From contig JACKMZ010000004.1 of the NCBI GenBank assembly GCA_024235135.1, forward strand, positions 62,001 through 126,000: a stretch of DNA of 64,000 nt, given 5' to 3'. The position numbers and the translations under genes are program-made. This DNA comes from Gammaproteobacteria bacterium (GTDB lineage: Bacteria > Pseudomonadota > Gammaproteobacteria > Competibacterales > Competibacteraceae). This document shows positions 1 through 7,316 of the stretch, piece by piece. The notes beneath the pieces are model-generated. The model searched no databases. It had not been told where the DNA came from and saw only the letters and a program-made list of their open reading frames with translations. The stretch's first letter is position 1, and every line of letters begins with the position of its first letter.

Positions 1-294
1 CGCGACATGGGCAGCGTTGTATTTCCCGATGCCCTGGTGAAAATTTTTCTTACCGCCAGTCCAGAAGCCTGTGCAATAAGGAGATATAACCAGTTGAAGG
101 AGAAAGGAATCGATGTTAGTCTTGCCGACCTTACACGCGAGATTGCCGAACGCAATGAGCGAGATGCCCGGCGTTTGATTGCCCCACTTGAGCCCACTGT
201 CGATGCGGAAGTGCTGGATACCACCGGGCTCAATATCGAGCAAGTCAGGGAACGCGCCTTGCTGATCGTCAGCAAACGTTTGCACCTCAATTAA
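1..294 (+). CDS. cmk: Cytidylate kinase, C-terminal part (5' end outside window)
   Basis: C-terminal 97 residues of CMP/dCMP kinase, which phosphorylates CMP with ATP in pyrimidine nucleotide recycling in the cytosol. The reading frame is open from the first base. The opening RDMGSVVFPDA matches the conserved RDMGTVVFPDA segment of the family. The following ARR-type and ERDxRD-like stretch (AERNERDARR) is the CMP/ATP-binding lid region, and the protein ends with the usual short tail. Its position directly before rpsA is the standard cmk-rpsA order in Gammaproteobacteria. The N-terminal P-loop lies outside the window, so completeness cannot be judged. Confidence 0.93.
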   Translation, partial: RDMGSVVFPDALVKIFLTASPEACAIRRYNQLKEKGIDVSLADLTREIAERNERDARRLIAPLEPTVDAEVLDTTGLNIEQVRERALLIVSKRLHLN

Positions 295-414
295 TTAATT
301 CGCTGATTATTCAATCTTCGATTAATTACCGTGTAATAAAAAAGCCCGGAATACCGGATCGCGTACTCATTCAACCAACATGCAGCGGTTAACCCCGCTT
401 TTGAGCCGTAACCC

Positions 415-2094
415 ATGACCGAAAGTTTTGCCGAACTGTTTGAACAGAGCCTAGCCGATAAGCAGATGCAACCCGGTGCCATCGTCACCGGGACTGTGCT
501 CGAAATTCGCCCGGACGTGGTGATTGTGAATGCTGGCCTCAAGTCCGAGGGCGTCATTCCCCTAGAGCAGTTTTATAACGAAGAGGGTGTGCTGGAAATC
601 AAGGAGGGCGACCAGATCGAGGTTGCCCTGGACGCTGTCGAGGATGGCTTCGGCGAAACCCGATTATCGAGGGAAAAAGCCAAACGCGCTCGCTCTTGGG
701 AAGTGCTGGAGAAGGCTTTCGAGAATGACGAGATCGTCAAAGGCATGATCAGCGGCAAAGTCAAGGGTGGCTTTACGGTGGATGTTGGCGAAATCCGTGC
801 GTTCCTTCCAGGTTCCCTAGTTGATGTGCGTCCCGTGCGCGATGCCTCCTATCTGGAAAACAAAGAACTGGAATTCAAGGTGATCAAGCTCGATCGCCGC
901 CGCAACAATGTCGTGGTATCGCGCCGCGCGGTTGTGGAGCAGGAATACAGCGCCGAGCGTGAAGCCCTGTTGGAAAGCCTGCAGGAAGGCCAAGTCGTGA
1001 AGGGGGTCGTCAAAAATCTTACCGACTACGGCGCATTTTTGGACCTGGGGGGTATCGACGGCCTGCTGCATATCACCGACATGGCCTGGAAGCGGGTCCG
1101 TCATCCCTCCGAGGTGGTCAACGTCGGAGACGAGATCGAAGTCAAGGTCCTCAAGTTCGACCGTGAACGTAACCGGGTTTCCCTGGGGCTCAAACAACTG
1201 GGCGACGATCCCTGGATCGCTCTGGCGCGGCGCCATCCCGTCGGCAGCCGCCTGTTTGGCCGGGTAACCAACATTGCCGATTACGGTTGTTTCGTGGAAA
1301 TCGAGGAAGGGGTCGAAGGGTTGGTCCACGTCTCCGAAATGGATTGGACCAACAAGAACATCAATCCGAACAAGATCGTTTCCATGGGCGACGAGATCGA
1401 AGTCATGGTGCTTGACATCGATGAAGAACGGCGGCGTATCTCGCTAGGCATGAAACAATGTCAGCCCAATCCCTGGGACGAATTCTCCAGCGCCCATAAT
1501 AAGGGTGACCGGGTGACCGGCAAGATCAAATCGATCACTGATTTCGGCATCTTCATTGGTCTTGACGGCAATATCGACGGTCTAGTGCATCTATCCGATC
1601 TGTCCTGGAACATGCCCGGTGAAGAAGCCGTGCGAGAATACAAGAAAGGCCAGGATGTCGAGGCCGTGGTCCTGGCCGTCGATCCCGAGCGGGAACGTAT
1701 CTCCTTGGGCATCAAGCAACTGGATAAAGATCCCTTCTCCAATTTCGTTGCCGAGAATCCCAAGGGCAGTATCGTGAACGGCACGGTGACGGCGGTCGAC
1801 GCCAAAGGTGCAACGATCGATCTAGGCCACGGTGTCGAGGGTGGGCTGCGGGTTTCGGAGATGTCGCGGGAACGTGTCGATGATGCGCGCACCCTCATGA
1901 ACGTCGGTGACAGCGTGGAAGCCAAATTCATTGGCGTAGATCGCAAGAATCGCACGATCACCTTGTCGATCAAAGCCAAGGAAGCGGCTGAAGAAGCCGA
2001 GGTCCTGCAGGATTACAGCCGCAAGCCCACGGGAGGAACATCCCTGGGTGACATTCTCAAGGAACAGATGAAAAGCCACGAAGAGGAAAGCTGA
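415..2094 (+). CDS. rpsA: 30S ribosomal protein S1
   Basis: 559 residues, the usual length for proteobacterial S1. It binds mRNA on the 30S subunit and helps initiate translation of messages with weak leaders. Six S1 (OB-fold) domains can be read at roughly residues 20-85, 103-168, 189-257, 274-344, 361-431 and 448-515. The middle ones carry the typical G-x-V-x-x-x-x-D-Y/F-G-x-F/C-V/I pattern followed by GLVHxS (for example DYGAFLDLGG, GLLHITDM, DFGIFIGL). The ATG at 415 has no strong Shine-Dalgarno sequence. In E. coli rpsA the start is likewise weak and feedback-regulated by S1 itself; the 120-bp AT-rich leader here would allow the same, by inference. Confidence 0.98.
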   Translation: MTESFAELFEQSLADKQMQPGAIVTGTVLEIRPDVVIVNAGLKSEGVIPLEQFYNEEGVLEIKEGDQIEVALDAVEDGFGETRLSREKAKRARSWEVLEKAFENDEIVKGMISGKVKGGFTVDVGEIRAFLPGSLVDVRPVRDASYLENKELEFKVIKLDRRRNNVVVSRRAVVEQEYSAEREALLESLQEGQVVKGVVKNLTDYGAFLDLGGIDGLLHITDMAWKRVRHPSEVVNVGDEIEVKVLKFDRERNRVSLGLKQLGDDPWIALARRHPVGSRLFGRVTNIADYGCFVEIEEGVEGLVHVSEMDWTNKNINPNKIVSMGDEIEVMVLDIDEERRRISLGMKQCQPNPWDEFSSAHNKGDRVTGKIKSITDFGIFIGLDGNIDGLVHLSDLSWNMPGEEAVREYKKGQDVEAVVLAVDPERERISLGIKQLDKDPFSNFVAENPKGSIVNGTVTAVDAKGATIDLGHGVEGGLRVSEMSRERVDDARTLMNVGDSVEAKFIGVDRKNRTITLSIKAKEAAEEAEVLQDYSRKPTGGTSLGDILKEQMKSHEEES

Positions 2095-2115
2095 CATCGC
2101 GCGGATTGTTTCTGG

Positions 2116-2138
2116 CAAGCCCCCTTGGCGGGGGCTTG
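2116..2138 (+). terminator. Hairpin between rpsA and ihfB, possible terminator or attenuator
   Basis: Perfect 9-bp stem CAAGCCCCC / GGGGGCTTG with a 5-base loop, 19 bases after the rpsA stop codon. The T-tract that follows is poor (AAGTTATGTT), so termination is probably partial and could set the rpsA to ihfB ratio. Confidence 0.5.
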
Positions 2139-2166
2139 AAGTTATGTTATGTGGTGGAAATAATCA

Positions 2167-2466
2167 ATGACGAAATCGGAACTCATCGAAGTCCTTGCTC
2201 GCAAGCAGAACCACCTTCCCTATAAAGATGTAGAAGATGCGGTCAAGGCGCTACTCGAACAGATGAGTGAGGCGCTTTCCGCGGGCGAACGAATTGAAAT
2301 TCGAGGGTTTGGCAGCTTTTCCCTGCATTTCAGGCCGCCGCGCTTGGGCCGGAATCCCAAGACCGGCGACTCGGTACCCTTGGACGGCAAATACGTGCCG
2401 CACTTCAAGCCCGGCAAAGAATTGCGTGAACGGGTCAACGCCAGTCGCGGGCGATCTTCCGGCTAG
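2167..2466 (+). CDS. ihfB: Integration host factor subunit beta
   Basis: 99-residue HU/IHF-family DNA-bending protein, beta subunit of the IHF heterodimer that organises the nucleoid and assists recombination, replication and sigma-54 promoters. The family signature GFGSFSLHFRPPRLGRNPKTG is clear and contains the GRNPKTG beta-arm tip that intercalates into the minor groove. The N terminus MTKSELIEVLARK is typical of IhfB rather than HU or IhfA. It follows rpsA directly, the classical order. A short GTGG/GGAAA stretch precedes the ATG. Confidence 0.97.
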   Translation: MTKSELIEVLARKQNHLPYKDVEDAVKALLEQMSEALSAGERIEIRGFGSFSLHFRPPRLGRNPKTGDSVPLDGKYVPHFKPGKELRERVNASRGRSSG

Positions 2467-2677
2467 ATCGGTGGTATACCGCTGGGCGGGGATACCGGCG
2501 CGCTGGCATTGGCAATCAGCTCCAACAATAAGAAGGTTGAAAGTAGCGGGAGTAAAGGTTGTTGAGTTGCAGATGATTCGGCCGCAGTCTTGAAGTTGTG
2601 CTCGAAAGGATGTTGCCCATAACCGTTCCGGGCTTGCACACGGCTGAGCCTTTCACTGAAAGCCCTGTGGGGGAGAC

Positions 2678-2980
2678 ATGCTCTGGATCAAGTCGTTTTT
2701 CGTCTTAGTGGTCGCCTTGGCGGTGTTGGTGTGTGGCGTGGTGATTTTCATGGCCAACTCCCAAGTCGTTGCAATCAATTACGTTCTGGGTACTACCGAA
2801 TCACCGCTGTCCATTGTCATAGTGTGGGCTTTCACGGCCGGTGTCGCGTTGGCGGTACTCATCGGCTGTTTCGTGGTGCTGGCCTTGCGCTGGCGCATGG
2901 CCAGATTGCGTAGCACTGTCGATAATCAAAACCAAGAGATCGGGATACTGCGGAAGAAGTCGGGCCAGGATGTCCGCTAA
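2678..2980 (+). CDS. lapA: LapA-domain inner-membrane protein (DUF1049)
   Basis: 100 residues. Two hydrophobic segments (about residues 5-26 and 43-70) are separated by a short loop and followed by a basic, coiled cytoplasmic tail. This is the LapA/YciS layout. In E. coli LapA works with LapB in regulating lipopolysaccharide assembly at the inner membrane. It lies 2 bp before lapB, so the two are almost certainly one transcript. The start is supported by a GGGGGAGA Shine-Dalgarno just upstream. The family call rests on size, topology and neighbour. Confidence 0.88.
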   Translation: MLWIKSFFVLVVALAVLVCGVVIFMANSQVVAINYVLGTTESPLSIVIVWAFTAGVALAVLIGCFVVLALRWRMARLRSTVDNQNQEIGILRKKSGQDVR

Positions 2981-2982
2981 GT

Positions 2983-4155
2983 ATGCTGGAATTGTTGTGG
3001 TTGCTACTTCCGGTAGCTGCCGCTTCCGGGTGGTGGGCGGCTAAACGTGAACGTACCGATCAAGACCGCATCCACGCGGTCCACGCGGATCGTTTCAAGG
3101 GGCTGAACTATTTGCTCGATGAGCGCCCGGATGAGCTGATCGAAGCATTTGTCAGGGCCGTCGAAGTCGATCGAGACACTGCCGATACTCATCTGGCGCT
3201 GGGCAGTTTGTTCCGGCGCCGTGGTGAAGTCGATCGGGCCATCTCCATTCACAGCAATCTGATCGCGCGTAACAGTCTGAGCACCGAGCAACGTAGCCGC
3301 GCCGTACTCGAATTGGGCGAAGATTACATGCGAGCCGGACTGTTTGACCGGGCCGAGACCCTTTTCCGGGAATTGGTCGGTCAACCGGACCATACGGCGG
3401 TCGCCCTAGCCCGTTTAGTGGGCATTTACGAGCAAGAGAAGGACTGGCAGGAAGCGATCGAATACGGCGATCACCTGGAAAAATTGACCGGGCAATCGCG
3501 CAAGGTGGAGACCGCTCAGTTTTGCTGTGAGCTCGCCGAGCAAGCCTGGCAACAACGGGATGCACAAGCGGCCAGGGCTTTCCTCCTGCAGGCGTTGGGT
3601 CGCGATCCTCGTTGTGTGAGGGCCAGCATGCTGCAAGGCGATATAGCCCTGGCCGAAGGGGAATATGCCTCCGCCATCACCGCCTATCAGACGATCGAAA
3701 GGCAAAACCGCAGCTATCTACCCGAAATCGTTCCGCAACTGGAACACTGCTACGCTGCCCTTGGCCGTCCATGGGCGGTAATCGATTATCTTCGGGGTGT
3801 ACACGCCCACGATCACAGTGGCCGTCTTACCGACCTGTTAGCGAATTTGTTGATCAGTCAACAAGGCGAGGAGCCGGCTCGGCTCTTTCTAGAGGATGAG
3901 TTGCGCAGTTTTCCCACGTTATCGGGGTTGCGCCGGTTGGTGGAACTGAAGTTGGCCCGCAGTGAGAGCACGAACTCCGACTTGCACGCATTATATCGAA
4001 TCAGCCAACACATGCTGGACGACGCCGCCCGGTATCAATGCGACAAATGCGGTTTCGTCGGCAAGTCGTTGCACTGGTGCTGCCCAGGCTGCAAGAGTTG
4101 GGGCAGCATCAAAGGCCTGCCCGATGTGGTGTTCAAGAAATCAAGCCTCGAATAA
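2983..4155 (+). CDS. lapB: Lipopolysaccharide assembly protein B (TPR plus rubredoxin-like domain)
   Basis: 390 residues, the size of E. coli LapB/YciM. An N-terminal membrane anchor (about residues 1-20) leads into a long array of TPR helices (about 35-340). The C terminus is a rubredoxin-type metal site, CDKCG then CCPGCKSWGS. LapB is an essential inner-membrane protein that guides FtsH-dependent turnover of LpxC and so balances lipopolysaccharide against phospholipid. It is the second gene of the lapA-lapB unit. Both Cys pairs and the TPR region are present, so it looks intact. Confidence 0.95.
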   Translation: MLELLWLLLPVAAASGWWAAKRERTDQDRIHAVHADRFKGLNYLLDERPDELIEAFVRAVEVDRDTADTHLALGSLFRRRGEVDRAISIHSNLIARNSLSTEQRSRAVLELGEDYMRAGLFDRAETLFRELVGQPDHTAVALARLVGIYEQEKDWQEAIEYGDHLEKLTGQSRKVETAQFCCELAEQAWQQRDAQAARAFLLQALGRDPRCVRASMLQGDIALAEGEYASAITAYQTIERQNRSYLPEIVPQLEHCYAALGRPWAVIDYLRGVHAHDHSGRLTDLLANLLISQQGEEPARLFLEDELRSFPTLSGLRRLVELKLARSESTNSDLHALYRISQHMLDDAARYQCDKCGFVGKSLHWCCPGCKSWGSIKGLPDVVFKKSSLE

Positions 4156-4265
4156 ATCACACACGCATTGCAATCTTGCGTGGTTGATACTAGGTTAGTA
4201 GCCGCACGGAATTACCGGGAGCAATCCTGGTTTCTGTTTCATCTAAGGAAACCTTTGGAGGACTC

Positions 4266-4646
4266 ATGAACATCTTGATTAGAGCACTATTCGTGCTGTT
4301 GCTCACCTGCGCCGCCCAGTGGGGATTCGCGCAAACCATCGATATCAATACCGCGACCGCGGAAGAACTCGCGGCTACCCTCGACGGTGTCGGCCCAGCG
4401 AAAGCCGCTGCCATTGTCGAATACCGCAAGGCTCAGGGACCGTTCCAATCGGTGGATGATTTGGCCAAGGTCAAGGGTATAGGCGAAAAAACCGTGGAAA
4501 ACAACCGTTCCAAGCTGAGCGTGGGTGATACCGCCACGCCGATGAAAAGCGATGCGATGACAACGCAACCGCCCAGCATGCCCGAGGCCCCACCGCCTCC
4601 GACCATGCCCTCCAGCGATCCGCCCGCCACCAAGCCCAGTAACTGA
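4266..4646 (+). CDS. ComEA-like helix-hairpin-helix protein, exported
   Basis: 126 residues with a signal peptide (about 1-22, ending near GFAQ) and one ComEA-type double helix-hairpin-helix: IDINTATAEELAA, GVGPAKAAAIVEYR, then VKGIGEKTVEN. This fold binds DNA backbone in the periplasm. The last 35 residues are Pro/Thr/Met rich and disordered. In transformable bacteria ComEA pulls incoming DNA through the outer membrane, and comEC is 3 kb downstream in the same direction. Many non-competent proteobacteria also carry such small ComEA-like proteins, so a competence role is inference. A GGAGGA Shine-Dalgarno sits close to the ATG. Confidence 0.9.
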   Translation: MNILIRALFVLLLTCAAQWGFAQTIDINTATAEELAATLDGVGPAKAAAIVEYRKAQGPFQSVDDLAKVKGIGEKTVENNRSKLSVGDTATPMKSDAMTTQPPSMPEAPPPPTMPSSDPPATKPSN

Positions 4647-4665
4647 TCCTGGAATCCCTACTCGA

Positions 4666-4688
4666 TTGGCCGCCCTCAAGGCGGCCAA
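4666..4688 (+). terminator. Perfect hairpin between the comEA-like gene and lolC
   Basis: 9-bp perfect stem TTGGCCGCC / GGCGGCCAA with a 5-base loop, 19 bp after the stop of the comEA-like gene. There is no T-run after it, so terminator function is uncertain. A TTG codon inside the stem opens the lolC frame but is not a credible start. Confidence 0.45.
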
Positions 4689-4728
4689 AATATCTCGGTC
4701 ACTCCCACCCAACCTCACCGCTCCCACC

Positions 4729-5982
4729 ATGTTCCGTCCCTGGGAAATCTTCATCGGTTTGCGCTACACCCGCGCCAAACGCCGCAACCATTTCATTTCC
4801 TTCATTTCGCTCAGTTCCATGCTGGGCATGGCCTTAGGCATCACGGCCCTGATTACCGTGTTGTCAGTAATGAACGGAGCGGTGAAGGAGGTGCGCGACA
4901 GAATTCTGGACATGGCGGCGCATGCGACCATCAGTAGCTGGGATGGGCGCCTGGCCGACTGGCACAACGTGCTGGAAACCGCCAAGCAAAATCCAAAAGT
5001 TCTGAATGGTGCACCCTTCATACGGGGCGAAGCCATGCTGACCAACTCCAGTTGGGTGAGCGGCACCATTATCCAAGGCGTGCTACCGGATCAAGAGAAA
5101 ACCGTTTCCGACATCGCCAAGAAAATGGTGGCCGGCAGCCTGGATGACCTGCATCCCGGCGCCTTTGGCATCATCCTCGGGAAAACACTGGCCGAAGTAT
5201 TGGGTGGAGTCATCGTGGGCGACAAGGTGACGGTCATCATTCCGCAGGCCAATGTGACGCCCGTCGGTGTCATGCCGCGTCTCAAGCGTTTCACGGTCGT
5301 TGGCATTTTCGACTCGGGCATGTACGAATATGATCGTGGACTGGCGCTCATCCATATCGCGGATGCCGCTACCTTGTTTCGTCTCAACGACAATGTCAGC
5401 GGTATCCGTTTGAAATTAACTGATTTGTTTCAGGCTCCCCTGGTCGCCCGTGAAATCACGCAGCATTTGCCTGGGAACGCTTACCGGGTACGGGATTGGA
5501 CCCAGGAACACGCCAACTTCTTCCGCGCCGTGCAGACCGAGAAAACAGCCATGTTCGTTATCCTGATGCTCATCGTGGCCGTCGCAGCATTCAATATTGT
5601 CTCCACCCTGGTCATGGTGGTTACCGACAAGCAAGCCGACATCGCCATTTTGCGCACTTTGGGCGCTTCGCCGATGAGCATCATGGGTGTTTTCATCGTG
5701 CAGGGCACGAGCATCGGCCTCATCGGCACGCTGTTGGGGACACTGGGCGGGGTTTCACTGGCTAGTAACCTGCACGTGGTCGTCCCTTTCATCGAAAATC
5801 TATTCGACATCAAGTTCATGTCCCCAGACGTCTATTTGATCAGCGACGTGCCTTCCCAGTTGTTGTGGAGCGATGTCTGGACCATTGCCGGTGTCGGGTT
5901 CGGTTTGGCCGTGCTGGCTACCTTGTACCCCGCGTGGCGTGCCTCACGTACCCAACCGGCGGACGCCCTGCGCTATGAATAA
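4729..5982 (+). CDS. lolC: Lipoprotein-releasing system permease, LolC/LolE family
   Basis: 417 residues. MacB-type permease of the LolCDE ABC transporter, which lifts outer-membrane lipoproteins from the inner membrane onto LolA. One transmembrane helix near residues 25-48 (after GLRYTRAKRRNHFISFIS) precedes a large periplasmic domain (about 50-265). Three C-terminal helices follow, then the typical coupling end PAWRASRTQPADALRYE. The ATG at 4729 gives the standard N terminus; the upstream TTG at 4666 lies in a hairpin and was rejected. It overlaps lolD by 8 bp. Only one permease gene is present, so a LolC/LolE homodimer (the LolFD-like form) is possible, or the second gene lies elsewhere. 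Confidence 0.94.
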   Translation: MFRPWEIFIGLRYTRAKRRNHFISFISLSSMLGMALGITALITVLSVMNGAVKEVRDRILDMAAHATISSWDGRLADWHNVLETAKQNPKVLNGAPFIRGEAMLTNSSWVSGTIIQGVLPDQEKTVSDIAKKMVAGSLDDLHPGAFGIILGKTLAEVLGGVIVGDKVTVIIPQANVTPVGVMPRLKRFTVVGIFDSGMYEYDRGLALIHIADAATLFRLNDNVSGIRLKLTDLFQAPLVAREITQHLPGNAYRVRDWTQEHANFFRAVQTEKTAMFVILMLIVAVAAFNIVSTLVMVVTDKQADIAILRTLGASPMSIMGVFIVQGTSIGLIGTLLGTLGGVSLASNLHVVVPFIENLFDIKFMSPDVYLISDVPSQLLWSDVWTIAGVGFGLAVLATLYPAWRASRTQPADALRYE

Positions 5983-6703
5983 CAGACTGGGATCGGACGA
6001 GGATAACCCTGCCGTGACCGCATCGGATGCCGCGTTGCGTTGCGTTGGATTGAGCAAATCCTTTCACCAGGGTGATCAGGTGCTGGACGTATTGCGCGAT
6101 GTGCATTTCAACGTCCAGCCGGGCGAAAGTGTCGCCATCGTGGGCAGTTCCGGGGCTGGGAAAAGCACCCTGTTGCACCTGCTCGGGGGTTTGGAAGTGC
6201 CTACGACCGGGGAAGTGTACGTAGCGACGCACAACCTGACTCGTATGGGGGAAGCCGCGCGAGGTCGGATACGCAACCGGCTGTTGGGTTTTGTCTATCA
6301 GTTCCATCATTTATTGCCGGAATTCACGGCCTTGGAAAACGTCGCCATGCCCTTATTGATACGCGGTGAGTCCGTGTCACGCGCCACGGAAGCGGCGGCG
6401 GCATTATTGGCGCGTGTGGGGCTGGAGAACCGGTTACCGCATAAACCGGGTGAATTGTCCGGTGGCGAACGTCAGCGCGCCGCCGTAGCACGGGCTTTGA
6501 TTACCAACCCAGCCTGCGTGTTGGCCGATGAGCCGACCGGCAATCTGGATAGGCAGAGCGCCGAGCAGGTTTTCCAGTTGATGTTGGAACTGAACAGGCA
6601 TCTGCAGACCAGCTTCATTATCGTCACCCACGATCCGGGCTTGGCGGCGCGCATGGATGGCGTATGGCGTCTGGCGGACGCCAGTCTACATCGGGAGAGC
6701 TGA
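5975..6703 (+). CDS. lolD: Lipoprotein-releasing system ATP-binding protein
   Basis: 242 residues. ABC ATPase that powers LolC/E. The Walker A motif GSSGAGKST is near residue 49, the Q-loop follows (FVYQFHHLLPEFTALENVAMP), the signature is LSGGERQR, Walker B is CVLADEPTGNLD, and the switch histidine is in IIVTHD. The leucine-rich segment after the Q-loop is typical of LolD. The ATG at 5975 overlaps the end of lolC by 8 bp, indicating translational coupling. The frame is open further upstream, but that would run inside lolC. Confidence 0.96.
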   Translation: MNNRLGSDEDNPAVTASDAALRCVGLSKSFHQGDQVLDVLRDVHFNVQPGESVAIVGSSGAGKSTLLHLLGGLEVPTTGEVYVATHNLTRMGEAARGRIRNRLLGFVYQFHHLLPEFTALENVAMPLLIRGESVSRATEAAAALLARVGLENRLPHKPGELSGGERQRAAVARALITNPACVLADEPTGNLDRQSAEQVFQLMLELNRHLQTSFIIVTHDPGLAARMDGVWRLADASLHRES

Positions 6704-6707
6704 CCCG

Positions 6708-7241
6708 CTAAATATTGATGCCGGTTTTAGGATTCTTGAGTGGACGGCTGCGACGCCTGCGTATGACGCTGATACGCCAAAGCAAACGCACACTACCGTA
6801 GACCAGCAATCCCAACACCACCCCAGTAGTCAGGGAGCCCACCAGCAAAGGCAACCAGATCAGACCGGTTTCATGCCAAAGCCAACTCAGCGAAAGCTCG
6901 ATCTCGAAAGGGCGATGGGGAATACCCAGCAACCAAGCCCCCAAGCGGTAAGTAGCGTAGAAAAATGGTGGGATGGTGAGCGGGTTGGTGATAAAGATCG
7001 TGGCGACCGCCAGTGGCAGATTGATGCGCAGAGCGATGGCCGCCGCCGCCGCGATGATGGCCTGCCCCGGTAGCGGAATGAAGGCGACGAACATGCCTAC
7101 ACCTAATGCACCGGCCACCGAACGGCGGTTCAAGTGCCAGAGGTTGGGATCATGCAAACGGGAGCCGAACAAACGCAGATAGGTCTGCTCTTTTAAGTCT
7201 TGATGTTCAGGGACGTACCGTTTGATAAATCGCTTGACCAT
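6708..7241 (-). CDS. DUF2062 membrane protein
   Basis: 177 residues on the opposite strand, convergent with lolD (4 bp apart) and divergent from comEC. It shows the DUF2062 core: RRSVAGALGVGMFVAFIPLPGQ, then an alanine-rich helix, the motif INLPLAVATIFITNPLTIPPFFYATYRLG, and a last transmembrane helix near residues 130-155. The C-terminal tail is basic and cytoplasmic. The family is widespread in Proteobacteria and its molecular function is not established. It often lies next to comEC or msbA, as here. Confidence 0.88.
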   Translation of the reverse strand: MVKRFIKRYVPEHQDLKEQTYLRLFGSRLHDPNLWHLNRRSVAGALGVGMFVAFIPLPGQAIIAAAAAIALRINLPLAVATIFITNPLTIPPFFYATYRLGAWLLGIPHRPFEIELSLSWLWHETGLIWLPLLVGSLTTGVVLGLLVYGSVRLLWRISVIRRRRSRPLKNPKTGINI

Positions 7242-7316
7242 AAGAACTGAACCGGCTCACTTCCGGTAACCAAAGCCGGATGAGCATAATTTGTTGTATT
7301 CGCGCCGGATGCATAC

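Noticed and set aside
4666..4728. Upstream TTG start for lolC
   Set aside because: The codon lies inside a perfect hairpin and the added residues are not part of the family; the ATG at 4729 gives the usual N terminus.
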